A stretch of 64,000 bases of DNA from an uncultured Flavihumibacter sp. (GTDB taxonomy: Bacteria; Bacteroidota; Bacteroidia; Chitinophagales; Chitinophagaceae). The stretch spans positions 38,195 through 102,194 of the forward strand of contig CABHOY010000032.1 in NCBI GenBank assembly GCA_902168105.1, written 5' to 3'. Made by a program: the position numbers and the translations under genes. Under the pieces are notes generated by a model that was given only the letters and a program-made list of their open reading frames with translations, searched no databases and was not told the origin of the DNA. Shown piece after piece: positions 55,982 through 64,000 of this stretch; the first letter of the stretch is position 1; every line of letters begins with the position of its first letter.

Positions 55982-56251
55982 TTAAAGGTCTGCAGTTGTA
56001 ATGAATGTAGTTGTCGTTTGAGTACAAACGTTGCCCTGAAGAGTTGCTCTGTAGTAGGTTCCGAAAACACCAGTAGTAGAGAATCTGCTTTCTTCATCAA
56101 AGCTACAAAGGATAGTAGGCTGCTGATTTACAGTAGTCAAGTAAGATTTGTAAACATTTGGAGGAAGGAATTTATTGGCTTTAAATGCCAAAGCACCACC
56201 AACTACAGCGAATACCGCTACTGCGCTCAAAACGATTTTTGCTTTTTTCAT
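55982..56251 (-). CDS. Small exported protein with two cysteines
   Basis: 89 aa. Signal peptide 'MKKAKIVLSAVAVFAVVGGA' followed by LAFKA. The mature part of about 65 residues is rich in Thr, Tyr and Phe, with two Cys (C49, C76) that could form a disulfide, and ends in a Thr run ('TTTTFITT'). Small proteins with this N-terminus are common paralogues in Chitinophaga relatives and may fall in the DUF6520-like group; I am unsure. It is convergent with the S9 peptidase gene and has its own terminator. Confidence 0.7.
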   Translation of the reverse strand: MKKAKIVLSAVAVFAVVGGALAFKANKFLPPNVYKSYLTTVNQQPTILCSFDEESRFSTTGVFGTYYRATLQGNVCTQTTTTFITTADL

Positions 56252-56458
56252 AGAAAATTCTCGCCTTTATATTATTAAAAGGCTAAACTTTAGTTAACAA
56301 ATAATTTGTGCCTACTCTTGCCTATAACTTCACTACAAGGTGGTAAGCATTGACCTTGTGTGATGTATCTGATCAGATAACTTTATTCTGATAGGCCGTA
56401 TTTGCCTAAGAGAAAATATTTTTATAGAATATATTTCGTTGTTGATAAATGATAATTA

Positions 56459-57127
56459 TTAAGCCACAGATCGATTCAGCTCTTTTAACTTCCTTTCGTA
56501 AAAGGCAATTTTAGCGAGCTTGTATTTTTCCTGGTATGATTCAAGATCCACCGGCTGGAACGCTTTTTTTATATCTTACCATTTTATAATAAATCGTGGC
56601 CATCTTATGAGCCGTCGCTACTATAGCATATTTATTATCTCCTTTAGACTTCATTCGTCTAAAATAATCCCCAAGCCAGTGATTTCCTCTCTGCACAGAA
56701 TTGGCTGCATTCCTGAATGCCATACTTGCCGGGTTCGGCTTCTTACTCATAATCTGGCTGCTAATTAACTTTCCTCCCGATATCTTATTATTAGGACATA
56801 GATTCAACCAGGACACAAAATGCTTTTCAGTTTCCCATTTGCTCAGATCCGTTCCTGTTTCAGATAATATTTCAAGCCCTGCAATATGACTGAGACCATA
56901 TATCTCCATCACATCGATTCCATGAATCTTCATAAGAAATCTACGAATATTTATATCCGGATGGTTCTTACTTTTCTTTTTAACAGACTTCCAGTCCTGA
57001 TCTCCAGTGTCCAATAATCCTCCATTATTCAATAACTCCAACACTTTCAACTGTCTTTCTATCTGAAGGTCACAGCCTACAATCCTTTCGTGGTAAATAT
57101 TTATAAAACTTATGACTTTCCTCTATT
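56459..57127 (-). pseudogene. IS110-family (IS1111-like) transposase remnant, frameshifted
   Basis: The C-terminal half of an IS110 transposase is readable. The main frame is 56541-57050; its apparent start is a TTG and not real, since the similarity continues upstream ('NIYHERIVGCDLQIERQ'). The Transposase_20-type core is clear ('IHGIDVMEIYGLSHIAGLE', 'NAANSVQRGNHWLGDYFRRM'). At the run of seven A (plus 56564-56570) the frame is lost; with one A fewer it continues 'ESYQEKYKLAKIAFYERKLK' to a stop at 56459-56461, the normal IS1111 ending. A second shift probably lies near 57100. The N-terminal DEDD half is absent, so the element is dead. Confidence 0.85.
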
Positions 57128-57150
57128 AAACGTCTGGCCAAGGCAGTATT

Positions 57151-57597
57151 TTTATTAATATTAACCTGGGTAAATTATAAGCATATACCTGATTACAGGC
57201 ATTTAAAAATTAGCGTGTAATAAGGGAGCTGTGATATGGATATTAAATTATGTTATGTGGTAAATCGTTTACGGTAACAATTTTGTTTTCCATGAATATT
57301 TCTTCTTTAACAATTGCAATGGTAGCATGTTGAGAGTTTTCAAATAATGGCGAGATATTGTTAACATCTCTATATCAAAGATAATGTGCTGAGAAATCTT
57401 CTACTTAGGAAGTGGAGACTTAAACTTTGGAGATCATGGAAAAAATCATAAGGAACAACTGATAACAACGCAGAGTGGACCTACAAGATCTAAAAAGGGG
57501 TCGGAAAATGAGGGGAGTGAGGGATGTTTTCTTTTTAGGTATCCCTCCGAGCAACTGCATATTGTAAACGCTAGCAAGTAGTGATAGCTTCGCCATT
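57151..57597. other. Intergenic region between two IS remnants
   Basis: About 450 AT-rich bases. No credible gene: a 132-codon minus frame (57420-57818) is antisense to the IS66 tnpA remnant. Upstream IS110 sequence and IS66 end sequences could lie here, but I found no terminal inverted repeat. Confidence 0.4.
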
Positions 57598-57950
57598 ATG
57601 AATATTGATACACCCCAGGCCCCAGCAAAAGTTAATACCGTAAATCGATCTGTTACAGAAAAGAAGCGTCTATTGTCCGAATGGGAAACGAGTACACTGA
57701 AAATGAAGGCCTTCTGTGAGCAGAAACAAATATCTGTAAATGGATTGAAAGCTTGGATAAAGCAGTTTGATATGGGACGCAAGCGCAAGTCAACGAAACG
57801 GAGCTCTGATTCTTTCATTACCTGGTTCCCGAGAGATTAAACATGATAGTCCCTTTCGCCGAGTATCTGCTACCTGATAACGGCAAGCTCACAATAAATC
57901 ATCCGGTATCAGCATCGTTTCTCAAAGAGTTATTATCCGCGTCCAAATGA
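57598..57950 (+). pseudogene. tnpA: IS66 tnpA-like gene, frameshifted
   Basis: The first frame (57598-57840, 80 aa) carries the TnpA helix-turn-helix pattern ('KRLLSEWETSTLKMKAFCEQ', then 'SVNGLKAWIKQF'). It stops after 'SDSFITWFPRD'. The expected TnpA C-terminus continues in another frame as 'MIVPFAEYLLPDNGKLTINH' and 'PVSASFLKELL', ending at 57950. The shift lies about 57808-57830. The stop overlaps the tnpB start (ATGA), as in intact IS66 elements. Confidence 0.8.
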
Positions 57951-58114
57951 TAACACTCAATGCAGAATGCCGATACTTCCTTTACCGAGCACCTGTGAAC
58001 ATCAACAAAAGCTTCTACAGTCTCGCTTCCATCGCTAGAGAGCAAATGAAGGCTGAGCCGCTTTCCAAAGACGTATTCATTTTTTTGAATAACAGACGTA
58101 ATCAACTTAAATAA
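57947..58114 (+). pseudogene. tnpB: IS66 tnpB N-terminal fragment
   Basis: 55 codons: 'NINKSFYSLASIAREQM' followed by 'EPLSKDVFIFLNNRRNQLK' match the conserved start of IS66 TnpB (DMRKSFDGL ... DPLSGDVFVFLNRRRN). The frame ends at TAA 58112-58114, about half the usual TnpB length, at the deletion junction. No active-site function is known for TnpB even when intact. Confidence 0.85.
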
Positions 58115-58119
58115 CCCAT

Positions 58120-58233
58120 CTGAATGACATCGATCCATTTACATACCTCTGCGATATCTATGATCGTTTGCATGATTGCTCAGCAAATCAGCTTATCAAT
58201 TTATTGCCTCACAACTGGAAGAAGAAAGAATAA
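58120..58233 (+). pseudogene. tnpC: IS66 tnpC C-terminal fragment
   Basis: 37 codons, 'LNDIDPFTYLCDIYDRLHDC' then 'SANQLINLLPHNWKKKE' and a stop. This is the typical end of the IS66 transposase (…NPYEYLxxVLxRI…LLPWNWK). It begins within 10 nt of the tnpB remnant, so the second half of tnpB and nearly all of tnpC are missing. Confidence 0.8.
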
Positions 58234-58394
58234 CCGATGCAAAGATAATGCCCTTGCTGATTAGTTCATTAATGCCGAGGACCGAATCATTACCGACATG
58301 ATGTGAATTGCTTTTCAGGCAAATCTATATTTGGCTGTAATCTATAACAAGATGCAATTGCCGGGGGCATACACCTGCAGGTCAGTCTTTTTAT

Positions 58395-58754
58395 TTAATT
58401 ATCGCGTTGAACAACACTTATGTAGATCTGTTCTGGCAGACCTGCAAATACATATTCCGTTACTTCGCAAAGCCACATTTCCTGGTTGACTGTGGCGCCT
58501 TTGAAAGTTTCCATGAGATAATTGCCGCCACCGATAGACTGTTGCAAGTTCTCTATCAGTTTAGCTGAGTCAGATCCTTCAAAGGGCTCATCGCTGAGAT
58601 CGAGAAAGCATTCGTTCGTATACTCGCTTGCTTTATCCAACATAGTGTAGGCGCCTAATACCATCTCAAGGGCCGAAATGTCACCCTGCCAGTCCGGTAA
58701 GTCAATATACCATCTGTTTTCCGGGGTTTTGTAAAATCGAAATGTCTTCCTCAT
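58395..58754 (-). CDS. Small protein, DUF6717-like
   Basis: 119 aa from the ATG at 58754; the frame extends to a TTG at 58781 inside the divergent promoter area and is rejected. The motif 'TFRFYKTPENRWYIDLPDW' is, as I recall, typical of DUF6717 proteins. No signal peptide; probably cytoplasmic. It is divergent from the large T9SS protein gene. Function unknown. Confidence 0.7.
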   Translation of the reverse strand: MRKTFRFYKTPENRWYIDLPDWQGDISALEMVLGAYTMLDKASEYTNECFLDLSDEPFEGSDSAKLIENLQQSIGGGNYLMETFKGATVNQEMWLCEVTEYVFAGLPEQIYISVVQRDN

Positions 58755-58799
58755 ATATTCATAGGTTTTGGCGAGCTGCAAAGGTAAGGGATGTTAGCT

Positions 58800-58828
58800 T
58801 TTGTGGTAAAATAAATTGAATACATTTG
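58800..58828 (+). promoter_or_regulatory. Bacteroidota promoter of the 58858 gene
   Basis: TTTG at 58800-58803 and TACATTTG (TAnnTTTG) at 58821-58828, 17 nt apart. Transcription would begin a few bases past 58828, so the TTG-initiated extension at 58816 cannot be translated and the ATG at 58858 is the start. Confidence 0.65.
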
Positions 58829-58857
58829 CGCCCTGTAATGCCACTAAACTCACATTA

Positions 58858-61800
58858 ATGCGCCTATTCTATCTGAAAACAGTCTTTAAAGGCTTTTTAT
58901 CCCTTGTAACTATTTATATTTTTACTCTTTCGCCTGCGTTGGCTCAGATGAGGCAAATGTACCTGGATGCTGATGAAGATAACGATATCCATAAATTAAG
59001 TTTCTATTCGCCGAATGAGGGATATGTGGCTTTTAAAAACTGGATCGGTTATACGACTGACAGCGGTCGAACGTACAAAAAGAAATTTATTACAACCAGC
59101 AACGTCAATTACGGAAGTTATACGAACGTTAATGTAACCTTTGGGTTTGGTATAGAGGGCGTGAAGGCCTTCGATAAGAATACCCTTATCGTATATGGTG
59201 ATTATGGAAGTGTACCAGCTATTTTATATTCTGTCGATGGCGGAAACTCTTTTAAGCTGGTATTCCATTCACAGTATAATCCTTTAGAACTGAGGACCGG
59301 AATAAAGGACGTCGTTTTTCCTCAAAATGATAATATTGGCTATGCCGTTGATGCAGACCGTATCCTGAAAACGACAGACAAAGGTTTGAACTGGTCTGTG
59401 CAGACAGTGCAGTCCGGTTATTTTTTGGACCATCTCGAGGCGGTTGATAACAATAATGTAATTGCTATAAGTACCAACTTGTATGCAAGCAAGTTATTGA
59501 AGACGAGCAGTGGGGGAACGTCCTGGCTGGGTATAACATTGCCTCGGACGGGCGTCATGACCTATGCATACTTTCTTGACGCCAACGTCGGGTGGCTAAG
59601 CATGTACAGCGACAAGTACCGCTACTTTTATAAAACAACAAATGGGGGCCAGCAATGGACCCTTCAAAACGACGTTGAAGCTACTCCTTTCAATTGCGAT
59701 AAGATGTGTTTTACCGACGTCAATACCGGCTATGCCCTGGTAGCACCTTACCAGGTTTATAAAACAACGAATAGCGGCGTAACCTGGGAACGGGTCTCAC
59801 GGGAAAATAATTTTACTTACCTCGGTTATTCCCATTATGACCTGCAGTGCCTTTCCGCAACACAGCTGTGGGCAGGTGGTGGTCATGGATATCTTGAAAT
59901 GACGACAAACGGAGGAGGAACCCCAATAGCTGCTTATTTTAAAATAGACACCACCGGAATGTATACAGATGGAAACGTTCAACTGTTGAATTTTTCCAAA
60001 ACAGGAGACCAGTATCAATGGTTGGTCAATGGATCATTGATAGGCACGAACTATAACGCATCCTATACACATGATATCGGCAGGAGTTTTGATACATTAC
60101 AACTGATCGTCTCTGCCGGAGGAATTTCGGACACCCTCACAAAATACCGGTGGTTTAACGCAGTGGCACCCGCCGAAGTCTCCTCTTATTATCCAAAATC
60201 GGGTAGTACAGGCACCTTCGTAACGATATCCGGTTCAGGCTTCTCCAAGGTATCGGGTGTTTCGTTTGGTGGTACGCCTGCAGCTTCCTTTACTGTTTTG
60301 TCAGACAGGGAGATGACGGCTGTCGTTGCCGGTGGCGCTACAGGAACCATCACGTTTAGGCAGTTTTATAGCAACACCCGGGTTGGTGAATTCACATATA
60401 ATCCACCACCAGCTTCACCGCCACCAGTAATCCAGACCGTCAGTCCCTCAGCGGGCATAATAGGAACGAGCGTAACAATCACCGGTAGCGGATTTAGTGC
60501 AACCGCTTCACAGAACAACGTTTTCTTTGGAACTGTTCCGGCTAAGATACAGTCAGGTTCTTCCGGGCAAATTGTATGTACTGTGCCTGTTGGGGCAAGC
60601 CTGGGTACTATTCAGGTGCTTAATAAAGACAATGGACTTTTGGGAGAATCTCTGTCGTCCTTCAATGTACCGTTCGCTGACAGCACTGAGAATTTTACAC
60701 CTAATTCTTTTACCGAGGGCCTGATTTTAAATAAAGGTATGAGAACCCCATTTGACTTGCAGGGGAAAGACATCGACGGTGACGGGAAACCTGACCTGGT
60801 AGTACATATGGATGTAGGACAGGGCGATTCACTGGCAGTCTTCCGTAATACAACCACAGGAGGGCGGCTTTCCTTTGCAGAAAGAGTGAATATCGGTTAC
60901 GTTTACTTCCCTACGTCCGGAGGTTTTGCTATCAACGACGTGGACGGAGATGGACGTCCCGACGCTGTGATGCCAACGAATGACAATTGGGTAAAGGTGT
61001 TTCGTAATACAAGCAGTCCAGGTGTAATTTCGTTTGACAAGGAATACGTGATACCTGCAGGAAGAGGTACCCAGGCAGCAGTAATTACGGATTTCGACAA
61101 CGACGGAAAAAATGATATTGCGGTAACGGCATTTACAGATCATGGCATATTTGTAATGAGGAATACAAGTGTGCCTGGTTACCTGTCTTTTGGTACCACA
61201 CAAAATTTTGATGCCTCAGAGACGGTTAGCGCGATTGCCGCCGGTGACCTGGACGGCGATGGGTTGAAAGATATTATTGCCTCCCCCTACTGGGGCAGCG
61301 GCAGTCTTTTATTATTTCACAATACCAGCATCCCGGGAGATATTTCTTTCGGTTCATTTGTTACAGTAAGAGCGCCAGACATGAGTCTTGAAACCAGCTC
61401 TGTTTCAATCGTGGATTTCGATATGGATGGCAAGTCGGATATCGTTATTTCCAACGGCGATGATATCTGTGTACTCAGAAACATAGGGAGCTTTTCGTTT
61501 TTGCCTCCTATTGTCATGCCCCGGCAAAGTGGGATCGGCGATCGGGGATGCGTGTCAAATTTCAGCGGAAGTGCCAGACCTGATGTCGTTGTTGCTGTTG
61601 GGCGAGGATCCCTCCAATTCATAATGGGAAAGAATAGCTCCCTGTCAGGTGCTCCCAAGCTAGACAGTCCGGTATATGGACCTGGCAACAATTCCACCCA
61701 AATTTCCAACTACCTATTTGCGGCAGCGGATTTTGATGGGAATGGAAAGCCTGACCTTGCTGCGTTGAGCCTGTATGATACCTATCCGCTCATTGTGTAT

Positions 61801-63420
61801 AAAAATACGGTCAATGTTCCGGTCATTACTCCTATGTGTACCAGCAGACAAGGTGGCAACATACTGGTATCCGATATCAGCGGAAATTCTTACCAGTGGC
61901 AGCAGGACACCGGCAGCGGGTTTACCAATGCCATTAATAGTATAAACCTGGCCGGCCAAACCACGAACACCCTGAAATTTGATAGTACACCTGCCTCATG
62001 GAATGGCTATAAATACCGGTGTATAGTCGATGGTCGTTATAGCAGCACATTTGTACTGCAACTAAACTATACTGCCAGTCCCGGTTTAATCATTAAAGCT
62101 ACTGACACCACTTTCTGTCTTGGAACAAATGTAACCTTTACCGCAACCGACTCTACCGGCTATAAACATGATTATCGTTGGCAGTGGCAGATCAATGGAA
62201 AGGATGCAGGTTATTATTCAAATAATACGCTTTCAACCAATACGCTGCAGGATCTGGACCAGGTACGGGTGATCCTGATGTATAGTGATATTTGCGGCGT
62301 TGGTCATAGTGATACCAGTAACGTTATAACCGTGAATGTAAATGGGGAGACCGCTTCCGTGCAGATAAGTGCCTCCGACCTCGCGGCCTGTGTGGGAACA
62401 CCCATTACATTTACGGCAATGCCTACGAATCCGGGCAGCCTGCCGGTATACGACTGGCGGGTAAATTATGTATCCCAGGGGATCAACAATGCGATATTTA
62501 CCAGCTCACGCCTCAAAAAAAATGACAAGGTGCAGGTATTTATGAAAAGCGATGCCACTTGCGCATATCCCAATCCAGCCCCGAGCAATGTTCTTACAAT
62601 GGCGGTGAAGGATACCAGTGTGCTCTCCGTTGGCATATCAAGTGCAACTTCTGCCATTTGTAACGGCACTAATGTGTTGTTTACAGCAACCCCATGGCAT
62701 GAGGGGCCTGTATCCAGCTATCAATGGACGGTTAATGGGATTGCTGTGGGTACAAATGCAAACACCTTCAGCAGTTCGACGTTGCAGGACAAGGACATGG
62801 TTCAGTGTGTGCTTACCAGCCCCGCCGCCTGCCGCATTCAGTCTCAGGCCAGCAGCAGGATAATTACAATGGCTGACCCAGATATCAGCATTTCCGGGGA
62901 TACATTTGTTGTAGTAGGAGCTAAGAGCCATGTGACAGCTACCTCCTCTTATTCAGGCACGGATTTACAATATCAGTGGCAGGATAGCACACGTTTGCAT
63001 GCCTGGCAGGACATCAGTGAAAGTACCGGGGCCACGATAAACTACGCACCGGTTACAAGCGGCGATAAGCTCAGATGTATTGGCAAGACTTATGCAGGTT
63101 GCATGGTTATAACCAACCCTATTGCCATTAGGATGAGTGTACCCACAGCTACACCCGAAACCCCATCAGTCAGTACCGGTTATCACTGGTATCCGAATCC
63201 TGTAAGCTCAACGCTCTATATCCAGGACGAAAATCGATTAGACCAGGTTTATACGGTTACTGTCTTCAGCACTTTAGGTGTAAGGGTGCTGGTGATGAAC
63301 AATACTGGCAGACAAGAGAAGATCTCTATCAGTGTGTCAGCCCTGCCAAGCGGTGTGTATTTTGTAGAAACGAAAAGAAAATCGGGCAAAACGAGATATT
63401 TCCAGTTCTTGAAAATATAA
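58858..63420 (+). CDS. Large T9SS-secreted protein: Asp-box propeller, TIG, VCBS, Ig-like
   Basis: 1520 aa from the ATG at 58858, beginning a signal peptide ('MRLFYLKTVFKGFLSLVTIY'...ALAQ). About 30-370: YCF48/BNR-like repeats with Asp-box-like turns ('TTDSGRTYKKKF', 'TTDKGLNWSVQT', 'KTTNGGQQWTLQ', 'TTNSGVTWERVS'). About 435-600: two IPT/TIG domains. About 620-985: FG-GAP/VCBS repeats ('DIDGDGKPDLVV', 'DVDGDGRPDAVM'). About 1000-1430: Ig-like or PKD-like repeats. About 1440-1520: T9SS sorting domain ('YHWYPNPVSSTLYIQ'). No enzyme motif is seen; a surface or matrix role is inferred. Its TIG/VCBS parts parallel the 3030-aa protein. Confidence 0.9.
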   Translation: MRLFYLKTVFKGFLSLVTIYIFTLSPALAQMRQMYLDADEDNDIHKLSFYSPNEGYVAFKNWIGYTTDSGRTYKKKFITTSNVNYGSYTNVNVTFGFGIEGVKAFDKNTLIVYGDYGSVPAILYSVDGGNSFKLVFHSQYNPLELRTGIKDVVFPQNDNIGYAVDADRILKTTDKGLNWSVQTVQSGYFLDHLEAVDNNNVIAISTNLYASKLLKTSSGGTSWLGITLPRTGVMTYAYFLDANVGWLSMYSDKYRYFYKTTNGGQQWTLQNDVEATPFNCDKMCFTDVNTGYALVAPYQVYKTTNSGVTWERVSRENNFTYLGYSHYDLQCLSATQLWAGGGHGYLEMTTNGGGTPIAAYFKIDTTGMYTDGNVQLLNFSKTGDQYQWLVNGSLIGTNYNASYTHDIGRSFDTLQLIVSAGGISDTLTKYRWFNAVAPAEVSSYYPKSGSTGTFVTISGSGFSKVSGVSFGGTPAASFTVLSDREMTAVVAGGATGTITFRQFYSNTRVGEFTYNPPPASPPPVIQTVSPSAGIIGTSVTITGSGFSATASQNNVFFGTVPAKIQSGSSGQIVCTVPVGASLGTIQVLNKDNGLLGESLSSFNVPFADSTENFTPNSFTEGLILNKGMRTPFDLQGKDIDGDGKPDLVVHMDVGQGDSLAVFRNTTTGGRLSFAERVNIGYVYFPTSGGFAINDVDGDGRPDAVMPTNDNWVKVFRNTSSPGVISFDKEYVIPAGRGTQAAVITDFDNDGKNDIAVTAFTDHGIFVMRNTSVPGYLSFGTTQNFDASETVSAIAAGDLDGDGLKDIIASPYWGSGSLLLFHNTSIPGDISFGSFVTVRAPDMSLETSSVSIVDFDMDGKSDIVISNGDDICVLRNIGSFSFLPPIVMPRQSGIGDRGCVSNFSGSARPDVVVAVGRGSLQFIMGKNSSLSGAPKLDSPVYGPGNNSTQISNYLFAAADFDGNGKPDLAALSLYDTYPLIVYKNTVNVPVITPMCTSRQGGNILVSDISGNSYQWQQDTGSGFTNAINSINLAGQTTNTLKFDSTPASWNGYKYRCIVDGRYSSTFVLQLNYTASPGLIIKATDTTFCLGTNVTFTATDSTGYKHDYRWQWQINGKDAGYYSNNTLSTNTLQDLDQVRVILMYSDICGVGHSDTSNVITVNVNGETASVQISASDLAACVGTPITFTAMPTNPGSLPVYDWRVNYVSQGINNAIFTSSRLKKNDKVQVFMKSDATCAYPNPAPSNVLTMAVKDTSVLSVGISSATSAICNGTNVLFTATPWHEGPVSSYQWTVNGIAVGTNANTFSSSTLQDKDMVQCVLTSPAACRIQSQASSRIITMADPDISISGDTFVVVGAKSHVTATSSYSGTDLQYQWQDSTRLHAWQDISESTGATINYAPVTSGDKLRCIGKTYAGCMVITNPIAIRMSVPTATPETPSVSTGYHWYPNPVSSTLYIQDENRLDQVYTVTVFSTLGVRVLVMNNTGRQEKISISVSALPSGVYFVETKRKSGKTRYFQFLKI

Positions 63421-63442
63421 TAAGGCGCCGATGTGCCGGACT

Positions 63443-63483
63443 TGTAGGTTCTATTAATAGTATTGCTATTAATAGAACCTACA
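63443..63483. terminator. Perfect 18-bp hairpin after the large T9SS gene
   Basis: TGTAGGTTCTATTAATAG (63443-63460) and its exact reverse complement (63466-63483) flank a 5-nt loop, starting 23 nt after the stop. No T tract follows on either strand, so it may be a terminator, an RNA-stabilising stem, or a trace of a mobile element. Confidence 0.6.
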
Positions 63484-63559
63484 GACGGACCTGGTTATGT
63501 GTTGATCTCTTACTATGCCGGACAATTGTAATTATCTGTATTTTTAATGACAATTATCT

Positions 63560-63910
63560 ATGGGAATTTCATCAAATCATTGTAAAGTCGTTCCGGAGCA
63601 TGAAGCTCCAAATCTGGATCATTATTTTAATCTGGATGAGCTGATTGAACAATCACCCGAATTTGTTAAACAGAACGAGCATCTTATAGCTACTATGAAA
63701 TACCCTGAAAAGGTATTTATGATCCTTTTTTTTAAAGATGAAGAGGCGTTACAAACCTTCATCAGTGAAAATCGCGTTTACGAAGACCATAGCATGTTAA
63801 TTGGTGACCCTGGCGAATTAGAAGCAGAGATCAAAGCTATAGAAGTGGCGCAACAGCTTGATGGAAGTACAAAGTGTATCAATTCAGGATTGACTTTACA
63901 TATTTTGTAA
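63560..63910 (+). CDS. Small unrecognised protein
   Basis: 116 aa from the ATG at 63560. No signal peptide. An alpha/beta pattern is likely ('YPEKVFMILFFKDEEALQTF', 'AEIKAIEVAQQLDGSTKCI'). No family recognised. It lies between the hairpin and a transposase-like start at the right edge, possibly as cargo or simply a neighbour. Confidence 0.55.
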   Translation: MGISSNHCKVVPEHEAPNLDHYFNLDELIEQSPEFVKQNEHLIATMKYPEKVFMILFFKDEEALQTFISENRVYEDHSMLIGDPGELEAEIKAIEVAQQLDGSTKCINSGLTLHIL

Positions 63911-63938
63911 GAAACGTTAGCTAACTTAAATTACAAAT

Positions 63939-64000
63939 ATGAAAAAGACGATGGGCCGTCGGCCGGTTTATGAAGAAAGTCTAAAGATTGCAGTAGCCAG
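63939..64000 (+). CDS. Start of a transposase-like HTH protein (cut by window edge)
   Basis: Only about 20 codons are visible: 'MKKTMGRRPVYEESLKIAVA'. The pattern 'GRRPVYxESLKIAVAR' is like the N-terminus of IS3-type OrfA/helix-turn-helix transposase subunits. Too short to be sure; the rest is outside the window. Confidence 0.4.
   Translation, partial: MKKTMGRRPVYEESLKIAVA

Larger units (their letters stand above)
57598..58233 (+). mobile_element. IS66 element with internal deletion
   Basis: tnpA, the start of tnpB and the end of tnpC follow one another in the correct order. Intact IS66 elements are about 2-2.5 kb, so well over 1 kb is missing between 58108 and 58123. Terminal inverted repeats were not found by eye. 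Confidence 0.8.

Noticed and set aside
56541..57050. IS110-like frame as an intact 169-aa gene
   Set aside because: The first codon is a TTG inside the transposase, similarity continues on both sides, and the C-terminus is lost by a frameshift.
57420..57818. 132-codon minus-strand frame
   Set aside because: It is antisense to the recognisable IS66 tnpA remnant.
57843..57950. Independent 35-aa gene between tnpA and tnpB remnants
   Set aside because: Its sequence is the frameshifted C-terminus of IS66 TnpA, so it is part of the pseudogene.

Overview
The window looks like chromosomal DNA of a Bacteroidota bacterium, most likely a Chitinophagaceae member close to Chitinophaga. The reasons are two SusC/SusD pairs, an ECF sigma/FecR pair, a propeller/Y_Y_Y sensor kinase, a DUF6377-type regulator, type IX secretion (T9SS) C-terminal sorting domains, TAnnTTTG-like promoter boxes and weak ribosome binding sites. 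No rRNA, tRNA or CRISPR array was recognised.

Region 1 (1-14093, minus strand) is one tightly packed run of twelve genes, most touching or overlapping, reading from 14093 out of the left edge. From promoter-proximal to distal they encode: an unrecognised 328-aa protein, a long coiled-coil protein, a small basic helical protein, a DUF4407-like four-helix membrane protein, a coiled-coil protein, a zinc-ribbon coiled-coil protein, two consecutive zinc-ribbon P-loop GTPase-like proteins, a large GAP1-like (GTPase-associated protein 1) protein, a small radical-SAM protein, another long coiled-coil protein, and a CbxX/CfxQ-type ATPase with tandem AAA+ modules that is cut by the window edge. Paired GTPases with GAP1 are the hallmark of a class of NTP-dependent systems predicted from comparative genomics to act in biological conflict. 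This twelve-gene form, with membrane, coiled-coil, radical-SAM and AAA+ parts, is the strongest candidate here for a poorly described system.

Region 2 (14.5-24.1 kb) holds a lipoprotein CE2-type esterase with a crystallin-like tail, a small two-component pair whose kinase has a degraded ATPase domain, a secreted/outer-membrane protein, a Thr-rich cytoplasmic protein, a cytoplasmic clostripain/caspase-like (C11) peptidase and a large propeller-type sensor histidine kinase. Two inverted repeats lie in the 18.9-19.2 kb gap.

Region 3 (24.1-33.5 kb) is a SusC/SusD pair with a divergent DUF6377-type membrane regulator, a secreted protein of unknown function, and two small convergent genes, one of them extremely Lys/Arg-rich.

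Region 4 (33.7-42.8 kb) is a single 3030-aa secreted protein built of IPT/TIG domains alternating with FG-GAP/VCBS calcium-binding propeller blocks and ending in a T9SS sorting domain. Near its C-terminus, 85-aa TIG units have been recently amplified at DNA level.

Region 5 (42.9-56.3 kb) is an ECF sigma/FecR-controlled uptake locus: SusC with an STN signalling domain, SusD, a GH2 enzyme whose C-terminal third resembles the C-terminal part of thioredoxin-like proteins of such loci, a secreted S9 prolyl-oligopeptidase-like enzyme, and a small exported protein in the opposite direction.

Region 6 (56.4-58.3 kb) is an insertion-sequence graveyard: a frameshifted IS110-family (IS1111-like) remnant and an IS66 remnant whose tnpA is frameshifted and whose tnpB and tnpC are joined by an internal deletion. 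Region 7 (58.4-64 kb) has a small DUF6717-like gene, a second large T9SS-exported protein (Asp-box propeller, TIG, VCBS, Ig-like, sorting domain), a perfect 18-bp hairpin, a small unrecognised gene, and the first codons of a transposase-like gene at the right edge.
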